Source: Rhodobacteraceae bacterium QY30
GTDB lineage: Bacteria > Pseudomonadota > Alphaproteobacteria > Rhodobacterales > Rhodobacteraceae
Assembly: GCA_002356635.1 (NCBI GenBank)
Contig: CP023454.1
Coordinates: forward strand, 1,658,501 to 1,722,500
DNA: 64,000 nt
Direction of reading: 5' to 3'
This document shows, in pieces, positions 31,961-41,306 of this stretch. Position numbers and translations under genes: made by a program. Position 1 is the first letter of the stretch. The number at the start of each line of letters is the position of its first letter. Under the pieces are notes generated by a model. It made no database searches. It had not been told where the DNA came from and saw only the letters and a list, made by a program, of their open reading frames with translations.

Positions 31961-32962
31961 ATGGCAGATACGACGGTCGAGATGGAACAGGCTGTGGAAG
32001 CAACCCCAGGCCCGGCCCCGGTGGCGGACCGGCCCGCGCCCTTGGCGTTGGCCGAGGGCGAGGGGCCGAAGACCTTTCCGAAGGTCGGCAGCGACGCCGT
32101 CGCCCTGGCTTTTGAAAGCGGCTACTACCCCTATCCCGACCTGATGCGGACCGCCGATTACGAGGCCGAGAAGGCGCGTCTGCAGGCCGAGCTTCTGAAG
32201 GTGCAGATCTGGGCGCAGGACACCGGGCAGAAGTTCGTGATCCTGTTCGAGGGCCGCGATGCCGCCGGCAAGGGCGGCACGATCAAGCGGTTCATGGAAC
32301 ACCTCAATCCGCGCTATGCCCGCGTCGTGGCCCTGACCAAGCCCAGCGACCGCGAGAAGGGCGAGTGGTTCTTCCAGCGCTACATCCAGCACCTGCCCAC
32401 CGACGGGGAAATGGTGCTCTATGATCGCAGCTGGTACAACCGCGCCGGGGTCGAGCGGGTGATGGGGTTCTGCACGCCGACCGAATACCTGGAATTCATG
32501 CGCCAGGCCCCCGAGGTCGAGCGGATGCTGGTCCGCTCGGGCATCCGGCTTTACAAGTACTGGTTCTCGGTCACGCGGGACGAACAGTTGCGCCGCTTCA
32601 AGCTGCGCGAAACCGACCCGCTGAAGCGGTGGAAGCTGTCGCCGATCGACAAGGCGTCGTTGGACAAGTGGGACGACTACACCGAGGCGAAGGAGGCGAT
32701 GTTCTTCTACACCGACACCGCCGACGCGCCCTGGGTCATCGTCAAGTCGAACGACAAGAAGCGCGCGCGCCTGAACGCGATGCGGCATTTCCTGATGACG
32801 ATCGACTATCCCGACAAGGATTTTTCGGTGGTGCAGCAACCCGATCCGCTGATCGTCAGCCGCGCGTCCCAGGTGCTGGACCGGGCACGCCCGCATTACG
32901 ACCTGGCCGCCCATCCCGCGCAACTGCGCGGCCGCAGCGGCGCCCGGACGCGGACCTCCTGA
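31961..32962 (+). CDS. ppk2: Polyphosphate kinase 2
   Basis: PPK2-family enzyme transferring phosphate between polyphosphate and nucleoside diphosphates, cytoplasmic. The 333 residues have a disordered Ala/Pro-rich N-terminus (about 1-35), Walker A FEGRDAAGKGGTIKR (97-111), YDRSWYNRAGVERVMGF as the Walker B and lid region, and the family end TIDYPDKDFSVV. One PPK2 domain of about 230 residues places it with the class I enzymes. The ATG at 31961 has GAGGGA 8 bases upstream; the ORF start at 31220 overlaps the GST gene and is not used. Confidence 0.94.
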   Translation: MADTTVEMEQAVEATPGPAPVADRPAPLALAEGEGPKTFPKVGSDAVALAFESGYYPYPDLMRTADYEAEKARLQAELLKVQIWAQDTGQKFVILFEGRDAAGKGGTIKRFMEHLNPRYARVVALTKPSDREKGEWFFQRYIQHLPTDGEMVLYDRSWYNRAGVERVMGFCTPTEYLEFMRQAPEVERMLVRSGIRLYKYWFSVTRDEQLRRFKLRETDPLKRWKLSPIDKASLDKWDDYTEAKEAMFFYTDTADAPWVIVKSNDKKRARLNAMRHFLMTIDYPDKDFSVVQQPDPLIVSRASQVLDRARPHYDLAAHPAQLRGRSGARTRTS

Positions 32963-33043
32963 CAGGTCCGCGAGGACGGTGACTGGACGGCCGGGGGGAC
33001 GGGGGCTAGAATTGCGCCGGTTATGACAAGCGGAGGCGCGTCG

Positions 33044-33646
33044 ATGGCCACCTGGGACGAACGGTTCGCCGAACCCGGTTTCCTGTTCGGCACCGAACCG
33101 GCCGACTTCCTGCGCCGCCAGGCGCACCGGATCCGGCCGGGCGACCGGGTCCTTGCGGTGGCCGACGGCGAGGGGCGGAATTCGGTCTTTGCGGCCGGGC
33201 TGGGCGCCCGGGTCACGGCCATGGACGCTTCGCCCGTCGCGCTGGAAAAGGCCCGCGCGCTGGCCGCCGAACGGGGCGTGACCGTCGATGTCCACCAGGC
33301 CGACATCGACACCTGGGGCTGGAGCGAAGCCGCATTCGACGTGGTGCTGGCGATCTTCATCCAGTTCTCACCGCCCGAACAGCGGGCACGGGTCTTTGCG
33401 GGACTGGCGCGGACCCTGCGACCGGGCGGGCTTTTGCTGCTGCACGGCTACGCCCCCCGGCAGGTGGGCTATGGCACCGGCGGCCCGCCCGATGCCCAGA
33501 ACATGTATACGACCGAGCTTCTGACAGAGGCTTTCCAAGGCTTCGAGATCCTCGAATCCCGCGATTACGATGCCCCGGTTTCCGAAGGTCGGGGCCATTC
33601 CGGGCTGTCGGCGCTGGTCGACTTCGTGGCGCGGAAACCGGACTGA
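33044..33646 (+). CDS. Class I SAM-dependent methyltransferase (TehB-like)
   Basis: A 200-residue methyltransferase. It has the N-terminal ATWDERFAEPGFLFGTEPADFL pattern seen in small thiopurine/TehB-like enzymes, the SAM-binding motif region VLAVADGEGRNSVFAAGLGARVTAMDAS (motif I with AVADGEGRN), and FDVVLAIFIQFSPPEQRARVF. Some relatives act on tellurite or thiols; the substrate is not evident. ATG 33044 has GGAGG 8 bases upstream and is preferred over ATG 33023. Upstream a TAGAAT at about 33007 could be a -10 element. Confidence 0.85.
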   Translation: MATWDERFAEPGFLFGTEPADFLRRQAHRIRPGDRVLAVADGEGRNSVFAAGLGARVTAMDASPVALEKARALAAERGVTVDVHQADIDTWGWSEAAFDVVLAIFIQFSPPEQRARVFAGLARTLRPGGLLLLHGYAPRQVGYGTGGPPDAQNMYTTELLTEAFQGFEILESRDYDAPVSEGRGHSGLSALVDFVARKPD

Positions 33647-33717
33647 CGTCGCGGAACGGCCGCGTTTGGTCCCTGCCGCGCTGGACGACGGCGCGCGGGC
33701 GAGATAGCGCTACCAGG

Positions 33718-35115
33718 ATGCATGACACATCCAGATACCGGGGCCATGCCCGCGCGCTTCTGGCGCTGGGGCTGCCGCTGGTCGGAAGCCAGCTGGCGCA
33801 GATGCTGCTGCACGTCGCCGACACGATCCTGCTGGGGCGCTACGATGTGACGGCGCTCGCCTCGATGGTGATGGGGTCGTCCTATTTCTTCTTCTTCTTC
33901 GTGATGGGCACCGGCTTCGGTAACGCCGTCATCGGGATGATCGCCACCGCCCGCGCGCAAGGCAACCAGACGCAGGTGCGCCGCGACACGCGGATGGCGC
34001 TCTGGCTGTCGGGGCTTTACAGTCTTGCGGTGCTGCCGGCCTTCCTGTTTTCGGAACAGGTTCTTCTGGCCTTGGGCCAGAGGCCCGAACTGGCCGCCGG
34101 GGCGCACAGCTTCCTTCTGGTTGCCGGCTGGGGGATGGCGCCATCGATGTTCGCCCATGTCCTGCGCGGGTTCCTTTCGGCGCTGGAGCGGACTCAGATC
34201 GTCCTGTGGGTCAACCTTCTCAGCCTTGTCGTCAACGCGTCCCTGGCCTGGACGCTGATCTTCGGGCGGCTGGGGATGCCCGAACTGGGGGTCCGCGGCG
34301 CGGCCACGGCGACCGTCACGGTCCAGTTCCTGACCTTCCTGGGCTTTGCGTTCTATGCCCATGCGTTGCCCGCCTTGCGCGATTACCAGCTTTTCCGGCG
34401 GTTCTGGCGCCCGGACTGGCCGACCTTTGCCGCCGTCGCGCGGCTGGGCTTGCCCGTCGGGCTGACATCACTGGCGGAAAGCGGGCTGTTCATCGCCGCC
34501 AACATCATGATGGGCTGGGTGGGCACCATCGCCGTCGCGGCGCATGGCATCGCGCTTCAGATCACCGCCATCGCCTTCATGGTGAACCTGGGCCTTGCCA
34601 ATGCCGTGACGGTCCGGATCGGACATTTCTTCGGCGCCCGAGACGCGCAGGCGCTGGCCGAGGCGGCGCGGACGGGCGTGTTCCTGTCGATCGGGTTCAG
34701 CGCGGTCGCGGTTTCGCTTTTCCTGGCCCTGCCGGGGCCGATCATCAGCCTGTTTGCCGACATGACCAAGCCCGAGGCCGCCGAGATCCTGGCGCTGGGG
34801 GTTCAGCTTCTGACCGTGGCGGCGGTGTTTCAGGTGTTCGACGGGTTGCAGGTGGTTGCGCTTGGCCTGCTGCGCGGTGTCCATGACACCCGCGCGCCGA
34901 TGTGGATCGCGCTGTTTTCCTATTGGGCCGTCGGACTGCCGGTCAGTTACCTGGCGGGCTTTGGCTTGCATCTCGGCGGGATCGGCATCTGGTCGGGGCT
35001 GGTCGTCGGGCTGGTCGTGGCGGCGGGCCTGTTGATGCGGCGCTTCTGGCGCGGGCCGGCGCTGAGCAACACCGCCTGGACGGCGGTCGCCCGTCGGCCG
35101 GGGCGATCCGCCTAG
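33718..35115 (+). CDS. MATE family efflux transporter
   Basis: A 465-residue multidrug and toxin extrusion family transporter with about 12 membrane segments. Typical motifs are LGLPLVGSQLAQMLLHVADTILLGRYD at the N-terminus, GAATATVTVQF mid-way and GLLRGVHDTRAPMWIALFSYWAVGLPVSYL in the second half. It probably exports drugs or metabolites in exchange for H+ or Na+. The stop overlaps by four bases the stop of the convergent hypothetical gene. Confidence 0.92.
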   Translation: MHDTSRYRGHARALLALGLPLVGSQLAQMLLHVADTILLGRYDVTALASMVMGSSYFFFFFVMGTGFGNAVIGMIATARAQGNQTQVRRDTRMALWLSGLYSLAVLPAFLFSEQVLLALGQRPELAAGAHSFLLVAGWGMAPSMFAHVLRGFLSALERTQIVLWVNLLSLVVNASLAWTLIFGRLGMPELGVRGAATATVTVQFLTFLGFAFYAHALPALRDYQLFRRFWRPDWPTFAAVARLGLPVGLTSLAESGLFIAANIMMGWVGTIAVAAHGIALQITAIAFMVNLGLANAVTVRIGHFFGARDAQALAEAARTGVFLSIGFSAVAVSLFLALPGPIISLFADMTKPEAAEILALGVQLLTVAAVFQVFDGLQVVALGLLRGVHDTRAPMWIALFSYWAVGLPVSYLAGFGLHLGGIGIWSGLVVGLVVAAGLLMRRFWRGPALSNTAWTAVARRPGRSA

Positions 35116-35519
35116 TCGGGGGGATCTTTCGCCAGCAACTCGGCACGCTTGCGCGCCAGGACGCCACGCAGGTCATGCATCGCCAGCAGCAATCGGTCGG
35201 TCACCGCGTCCAGATCTTCGGGGGTGGCGCGGGTCTGCGCCCAATGCGCGGTGGCATTCAGCGCCTCGATGCTGCGCTCGACCTCTTCGCGGTCGCGGTT
35301 GCGCAAGGCACCTTGCCGCGCGGCCAGCCACTCTGCGATCGCCGCCCGGTCTGACGCAGTCAGGTTGCGGTCGCCCAAGGGCCGGATGTCGCCGTTGCGG
35401 ATCTGGACCGATGCGATCGGCTCCATCTCGATCCGTTGGTTGCGTTCATCATAGGCGACGCGGAAGACATGCGCGCCCACGTCGCGCAGCCGGAAATAAT
35501 AGGGCGGCAGGCCGGTCAT
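35112..35519 (-). CDS. Conserved hypothetical protein downstream of aspartate aminotransferase
   Basis: A 135-residue soluble protein that I do not recognise. The N-terminal half (MTGLPPYYFRLRDVGAHVFRV) looks like beta-strands, the C-terminal half is helical and charged, with an end rich in Arg/Lys/Glu. A near-perfect AGGAGGT Shine-Dalgarno lies 3 bases before the ATG, which confirms the start against a longer frame to 35708. It begins 25 bases after the aminotransferase stop on the same strand and is probably its operon partner. No function is proposed. Confidence 0.75.
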   Translation of the reverse strand: MTGLPPYYFRLRDVGAHVFRVAYDERNQRIEMEPIASVQIRNGDIRPLGDRNLTASDRAAIAEWLAARQGALRNRDREEVERSIEALNATAHWAQTRATPEDLDAVTDRLLLAMHDLRGVLARKRAELLAKDPPD

Positions 35520-35544
35520 CGCACCTCCTTGCCGCCCGGATCGT

Positions 35545-36777
<1,233 letters not shown>

Positions 36778-36825
36778 TCATGCCATAAGACCATCCCCGA
36801 TGCCCTTCAAGCCGGAATGCCCGCT

Positions 36826-37116
36826 ATGACCCAGCCTGCGACACCCCAGCACGCCGAAACGGCCGAAGCGCGGCTGAAAAGGCTCGCGATGCGCAGTTGG
36901 CGGCGCGGCACGAAGGAAATGGACCTGATCCTGGGGCCCTTCGCCGACGCCCAGCTCAGGGCGCTGGGCGAGGATGAACTGCGCGCCTATGACGCGCTTC
37001 TGTCCGAAAACGACCAGGATCTGTACCCCTGGATCACCGGCGCCCAGCCGGTGCCCGAGGCGCATGCCGCCCTGATCGCCCGGATCGGCGCCTTCGCCCG
37101 CGCGCGTCTGCGCTGA
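36826..37116 (+). CDS. sdhE: FAD assembly factor SdhE
   Basis: Small helical protein that promotes covalent FAD attachment to succinate dehydrogenase and fumarate reductase flavoproteins (DUF339/Sdh5). The 96 residues contain the diagnostic RRGTKEMDLILGPFAD, where R27-G28-x-x-E31 is the RGxxE motif that contacts the flavoprotein. GGAA lies 8 bases before ATG 36826; ATG 36817 is in frame too. No sdh genes are in the window. Confidence 0.92.
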   Translation: MTQPATPQHAETAEARLKRLAMRSWRRGTKEMDLILGPFADAQLRALGEDELRAYDALLSENDQDLYPWITGAQPVPEAHAALIARIGAFARARLR

Positions 37117-37218
37117 CGGCCCGCGCCGCGGACCGCGCGGCCGATTGGTTCACGCTTAACGGAATGTTCGCCCTTCGTTGCCATTCTGAGCGCTGTTCGG
37201 ATTGGAAACGAGGTCGGG

Positions 37219-37713
37219 ATGTCGCTTCATGAACCCCTGCCAGACACCCGCGCCGGTGTGCTGGCGCAGTATCTGGAAACGCTGGCGCTGGTCGAACGGC
37301 TGCATCGGCTGCTGCTTGATGTCATCAAGGACGAATTCGAACGGCTGGCGATCAATGAGGTGAACGCCGTCCAGGCGCTTTTGCTGTTCAACATCGGCGC
37401 CAATGAGGTGACGGCCGGCGAACTGAAATCGCGCGGCTACTATCAAGGCTCGAACGTCAGCTACAATCTGAAGAAGCTGGTCGAAAGCGGCTACATGCTG
37501 CACGAACGGTCCGAGGTGGATCGCCGTTCGGTCCGGGTGCGCCTCAGCCCCCGGGGCATCGACCTGCGCGAGGCGGTGGCGGCGCTGTTCCGCCGCCAGG
37601 CCGAAGGGATCGAGGCGAAATCGGTTCTGGGTCTTGCGGATCTGGGCGGCATCAATGCCAACCTGCGCCGCCTGGAACGCTATTGGACTGACCAGATCCG
37701 CTACATCTACTGA
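37219..37713 (+). CDS. ldtR: MarR family winged-helix regulator LdtR
   Basis: A 164-residue regulator matching LdtR, which in Liberibacter and Sinorhizobium controls an L,D-transpeptidase gene and cell wall/osmotic tolerance. The pattern AGVLAQYLETLALVERLHRLLLDVIKDEFER, then INEVNAVQALLLFNIGANEVTAGEL and YYQGSNVSYNLKKLVESGYM (the recognition helix region) is strongly conserved in alphaproteobacteria. It stands alone with a 100-base upstream region; no L,D-transpeptidase gene is in the window. Confidence 0.88.
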   Translation: MSLHEPLPDTRAGVLAQYLETLALVERLHRLLLDVIKDEFERLAINEVNAVQALLLFNIGANEVTAGELKSRGYYQGSNVSYNLKKLVESGYMLHERSEVDRRSVRVRLSPRGIDLREAVAALFRRQAEGIEAKSVLGLADLGGINANLRRLERYWTDQIRYIY

Positions 37714-37726
37714 CGCGGGCTCCGTG

Positions 37727-38155
37727 TCACCAGTGCCCGGTGTTTTCCATGCTCAGCCAGGGTTCGGCCGGATCCAGCGCCGCGCCCCTTTGCAGAAGTT
37801 CGATCGAGATGTTGTCGGGCGAGCGGACGAAAGCCATCCGCCCGTCACGCGGCGGCCGGTTGATCGTGACTCCCTGCGATTGCAGGAAGGCGCAGGTCTC
37901 GTAAATGTCGTCGACCTCATAGGCGAGGTGGCCGAAGTGCCGGCTGTCCGAAGGCAGGCCTGTATCGCCATCCCAGTTGAAGGTCAGTTCCAGCGGTGTC
38001 TCGGGTTGTCCGGGCGCGGCAAGGTAGACCAGCGTGAATCGGCCCTGTTCGCTTTCGTAGCGCCGGATCTCCTTCAGGCCGAGCAGATCGTAGAACTGCA
38101 GCGACTTTTCCAGGTCGAGCACCCGGACCATGGTGTGCAGATAGCGGATCGTCAT
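37727..38155 (-). CDS. gloA: Lactoylglutathione lyase (glyoxalase I)
   Basis: VOC-superfamily metalloenzyme converting the methylglyoxal-glutathione hemithioacetal to lactoylglutathione. The 142 residues have two beta-alpha-beta modules with likely metal ligands in YLHTMVRVLD (H7), LELTFNWD, HFGHLAYEVDD and SIELLQRG. The C-terminal tail (DPAEPWLSMENTGHW) matches the Rhodobacterales form. ATG 38155 has GGAG 8 bases upstream; a GTG at 38158 is directly adjacent. It is convergent with ldtR. Confidence 0.9.
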   Translation of the reverse strand: MTIRYLHTMVRVLDLEKSLQFYDLLGLKEIRRYESEQGRFTLVYLAAPGQPETPLELTFNWDGDTGLPSDSRHFGHLAYEVDDIYETCAFLQSQGVTINRPPRDGRMAFVRSPDNISIELLQRGAALDPAEPWLSMENTGHW

Positions 38156-38271
38156 CACGGGGTCTCCTGTGGGTTCGGGGACAGGCTAGCAAAGGGCGGG
38201 GCGCGGCGCCAGTCGTGAGGATTTTGCGATAATTCTGCAAACGGGCGTGCGAAGATCGGTCCTTTTGTCCG

Positions 38272-38300
38272 TCGACCAGATGGGACAGGGTGCATATAAG
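38272..38300 (+). promoter_or_regulatory. Candidate sigma-70 promoter for thyX
   Basis: TCGACC (38272-38277), 17 bases, TATAAG (38295-38300), 34 bases before the thyX start. The -10 is a good match and the -35 is moderate. Confidence 0.5.
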
Positions 38301-38334
38301 GCAGCAGGATTCGCCCGCGCACGGAGGCCGCCCC

Positions 38335-39249
38335 ATGACCCTCACCCCGGAACAACAGGCCGAAATCGCCGAGGCGCGCGGCCAGACGCGCAACACGCTC
38401 CGCGCGACCGCGCCGGGGATGGAGGCGCATCTTTACACCGCCTATCCGGTGCTGGACCACGGGCTGATCCGGGTCATCGACTATATGGGGGACGATGCCG
38501 CCATCACCCAGGCGGCCCGCGTCAGCTACGGCCGCGGAACCAAGGCTGTGCAGAATGATGAAGGTCTGATCCGCTACCTGATGCGGCACTGGCACTCGAC
38601 CCCCTTCGAGATGTGCGAGGTCAAGTTTCACGTCAAGCTGCCGGTCTTTGTCGCTCGTCAGTGGATCCGGCACCGCACCGCGAACGTGAACGAATATTCG
38701 GCCCGCTACTCGATCCTGGAACGCGAATTCTACATTCCTGCGCCGGAACACCTGGCGGCGCAGTCGCAGGTCAACAACCAGGGCCGCGGCCAGATCCTGG
38801 AAGGAGAGGAGGCGGCGCGCGTGCTGGACATGCTGAAGACCGATGCGATGCGCGCCTACGACCATTACGAAGACATGCTGACCCCCGATGAAGCGGCTGG
38901 AAAGCTTGGACTGGCCCGCGAACTGGCGCGGATGAACCTGCCAGCGAATGTCTATACGCAGTGGTACTGGAAGACCGACCTGCACAATCTGTTCCATTTC
39001 CTGCGCCTGCGCGCCGATACCCATGCGCAGTTTGAAATCCGCGCCTATGCCGAACGGATGTGCGCCATCGTCAGGGACTGGGTGCCCGCCGCCTATGCCG
39101 CCTTCGAGGATTATCGCCTGGGCGGCGTGACGCTCAGCGGGAAGGCGGTTGACGTCCTGAAACGCCGACTGGCAGGTGAGGTCGTCACCCAGGAAGGCTC
39201 GGGCATGTCGAGGGGCGAGTGGCGCGAGTTCGAGGCCATCTGGGGTTGA
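38335..39249 (+). CDS. thyX: FAD-dependent thymidylate synthase ThyX
   Basis: Makes dTMP from dUMP using FAD and methylene-tetrahydrofolate without an active-site cysteine of the ThyA type. The 304 residues contain the ThyX motif [15 protein letters not shown] (RHRX7S) and [31 protein letters not shown] lies 8 bases before the ATG at 38335. ThyX is standard in alphaproteobacteria lacking ThyA. It is followed by an exported protein gene. Confidence 0.96.
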   Translation: MTLTPEQQAEIAEARGQTRNTLRATAPGMEAHLYTAYPVLDHGLIRVIDYMGDDAAITQAARVSYGRGTKAVQNDEGLIRYLMRHWHSTPFEMCEVKFHVKLPVFVARQWIRHRTANVNEYSARYSILEREFYIPAPEHLAAQSQVNNQGRGQILEGEEAARVLDMLKTDAMRAYDHYEDMLTPDEAAGKLGLARELARMNLPANVYTQWYWKTDLHNLFHFLRLRADTHAQFEIRAYAERMCAIVRDWVPAAYAAFEDYRLGGVTLSGKAVDVLKRRLAGEVVTQEGSGMSRGEWREFEAIWG

Positions 39250-39313
39250 GTGACTTCGGTTCACGGACCCGTGTTCTTGCGGGTGATACAGGTTCGTGAC
39301 CCGGAGATATGTG

Positions 39314-39892
39314 ATGAAGTCCGTCCTTTTCGCCGCCGCCTTGTTACTGGTCCAGTCCGCGGAAGCGTCGACGGTGAAGTACAAGGGGCAGGACTACGCC
39401 GGCACACTGGATACCGGCTACTTTCTTGACAACCCGACCGCCGTAGGCGGCACCCGCACCCTGCGCTTCTACGACAGCTATTGCGCCGGGAAGGCCGCTG
39501 ATATGGCGGACCGAGGTGAACCGCTTGACCATTGCGATCTGGATTACGCGGGGATGGTCCATCCGGACCCGTCTGCCAGCTTCTTCAGCTTTGCGGTAGA
39601 TGGCTTCCGGGGCGCGCCGCTGAAACGGACGTGGTTCTTCTCGATCACCTTCTCACCCACCGCCTATATCGACCCGCTGGTGGCGGATTTCGATGAGTAT
39701 CTGAAACTGATCGGTGAAATTTACATCACCTACGATTGGGGCTCGATGTTCGGAGGAAACAATTCCGACCGCTATCTGACCCTCGAAGGGGCGGTCATTC
39801 CGCCAGCCCCGGTTCCGCTGCCGGCGTCGGGCGCGGTGGCGGCGCTGGGCCTGGCGGCGCTGTCCGCCTACCGCCGCAAGCGCCGGGCCTGA
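39314..39892 (+). CDS. VPLPA-CTERM sorting domain-containing exported protein
   Basis: A 192-residue secreted protein without other recognised domains. It has an N-terminal signal peptide (MKSVLFAAALLLVQSAEA), a mature part of about 150 residues with two cysteines (CAGKA, HCDLDY) and a C-terminal sorting signal: VPLPASGAVAALGLAALSA followed by a basic tail YRRKRRA. This is the Rhodobacterales VPLPA-CTERM type, processed by an exosortase/archaeosortase-like enzyme that is not in this window. Such proteins are usually linked to exopolysaccharide or the cell surface. ATG 39314 has GGAG 8 bases upstream. Confidence 0.88.
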   Translation: MKSVLFAAALLLVQSAEASTVKYKGQDYAGTLDTGYFLDNPTAVGGTRTLRFYDSYCAGKAADMADRGEPLDHCDLDYAGMVHPDPSASFFSFAVDGFRGAPLKRTWFFSITFSPTAYIDPLVADFDEYLKLIGEIYITYDWGSMFGGNNSDRYLTLEGAVIPPAPVPLPASGAVAALGLAALSAYRRKRRA

Positions 39893-39898
39893 GCGGGT

Positions 39899-40177
39899 TC
39901 AGGCGACGAGCGCCGCGAAAAACCGCGCGGTCAGGCTCTTGCGGCGCTTGCGCATGCTCAGCACGAAGACCTGCGCGCCCGCGCGCTCGGCCACCTGTTC
40001 CAGCGTCGGGGGGCGATCGAAGATCTCCTCCCAGGTGGTCTGGCCGTCCAGCGTCAGCGTGACGGCATAGGTGGTGATATGTTCCAGCGCCCGGCGGCGT
40101 CCCATCCGGGCCCGATCCAGCAGATGACGCCCGGCTTCTCCGTCGAGACGGTTGATGAGATCTTCGGAAATAGCCAT
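39899..40177 (-). CDS. Hypothetical protein, 92 residues
   Basis: A small soluble protein that I do not recognise, beginning MAISEDLINRLDGEAGRHLLD and ending with a basic, hydrophobic stretch (MRKRRKSLTARFFAALVA). The middle has a predicted beta region (TTYAVTLTLDGQTTWEEIFDRPP). A GGGGGA purine run lies 5 bases upstream of the ATG. It is convergent with the VPLPA-CTERM gene with a six-base gap. It looks coding by composition, but the assignment is moderate. Confidence 0.55.
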   Translation of the reverse strand: MAISEDLINRLDGEAGRHLLDRARMGRRRALEHITTYAVTLTLDGQTTWEEIFDRPPTLEQVAERAGAQVFVLSMRKRRKSLTARFFAALVA

Positions 40178-40562
40178 GCAGTCCCCCGGAAAGCAGTCTT
40201 TTGTTGCCAGTCTGGCTACGACCGCGATCCCTTGGGGTCAATCAGCGGTTTTGCGCGCGGCAAGCTGTTGCCGCAATGCCGCAGGATGGGCGGGGGATTT
40301 CCGCCGATCCGGGGTCGTCCCCAGCAGGGCAGGCGCTTCCTTGCCACCGCGTCGGGTTCGTGGCGGAATTCCGCTGTCCCCGAATCCGGGACAAACTGCG
40401 CCGACAAGTCGCAACTCCCTGGAGCCGCCAGACTTGTCGGGCCTCCATCCCCTGCGACATAGTGCCAATCACGACCGGACGCCCGAAATGCGCATCCGGA
40501 ACGTACCGGCCAAAGAAGCCGGACCAACGGACCCGGACGGGGCCGGAAAGCGGGAAGGGAAG
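40178..40562. other. Intergenic region before metallophosphoesterase gene, no gene seen
   Basis: 385 bases between the divergent 92-residue gene and the metallophosphoesterase. A frame runs through it in phase with the latter, but the translation before MMRLAVLTD is not protein-like. I see no terminator, repeat or RNA gene; it must hold the promoters of both flanking genes. Confidence 0.45.
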
Positions 40563-41306
40563 ATGATGCGTCTTGCGGTTCTGACCGATATCCATGCCAA
40601 CCGCGATGCGCTTGCGGCGGTGCTGGCCGATGTGGCGCAACGCGGCGTCGACCGGATCGCGGTTCTGGGCGACATCGTCGGCTATGGTCCGGACCCGGAA
40701 TGGTGCCTTGACCGCGTGATGGTGCTGGCCGGGCAGGGGGCGCTGGTGGTCAAGGGCAACCATGACCACGCCATCGCCCGCCCGGACGTGGCGATGAATC
40801 CCTCTGCCCGGACGGTCATCGACTGGACACGGCCGCGGTTGTCGGCGGCGCAGGCGGCGTGGCTGGCGGCACTGCCACTGAGCCTGATGCTGGACGACCT
40901 TCTGCTTGTCCATGCCAGCGCCAACGATCCGGCTGACTGGATCTATGTCTCGTCCGAACACAAGGCCCTGCCGTCGTTCCGGGTCTCGGACGCGCGGGTG
41001 ATCCTTTGCGGACATGTCCATGTGCCGGCACTGATCAGTTGCGACCTGTCGGGGCAGGTGAGGGCGCAACGTATCCCCATGGGACAACCGGTGCCCCTGA
41101 TCCGGTCGCGGCGCTGGCTGGGCGTGGTCGGTTCGGTCGGACAGCCGCGCGACGGGGTGCCGCAGGCGGGCTGGGCGCTGCTGGACACCGCAAGGAATGA
41201 ACTGACCTACCTTCGCGTGCCTTATGATGTGGGGGCGGTGGCGGCTCGGATGCGCGCGGCGGGGCTGCCCGAGGGGCTGGCGCGGCGGCTGGAACAGGGG
41301 GAATAG
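40563..41306 (+). CDS. Metallophosphoesterase (calcineurin-like), likely protein or nucleotide phosphatase
   Basis: A 247-residue phosphoesterase of the YfcE/ApaH-like group. Metal-binding motifs are clear: LTDIHANRDAL (D-x-H), VLGDIVGYGPDP (GDxxG), VVKGNHDHAI (GNHD) and LCGHVHVPAL (GHxH). Enzymes of this kind hydrolyse phosphoproteins, Ap4A or phosphodiesters. The stop codon is directly followed by the ATG of a Ser/Thr kinase gene with no spacer, so the two form a kinase/phosphatase pair. AAGGGAAG lies before the tandem ATGs at 40563 and 40566. Confidence 0.9.
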   Translation: MMRLAVLTDIHANRDALAAVLADVAQRGVDRIAVLGDIVGYGPDPEWCLDRVMVLAGQGALVVKGNHDHAIARPDVAMNPSARTVIDWTRPRLSAAQAAWLAALPLSLMLDDLLLVHASANDPADWIYVSSEHKALPSFRVSDARVILCGHVHVPALISCDLSGQVRAQRIPMGQPVPLIRSRRWLGVVGSVGQPRDGVPQAGWALLDTARNELTYLRVPYDVGAVAARMRAAGLPEGLARRLEQGE

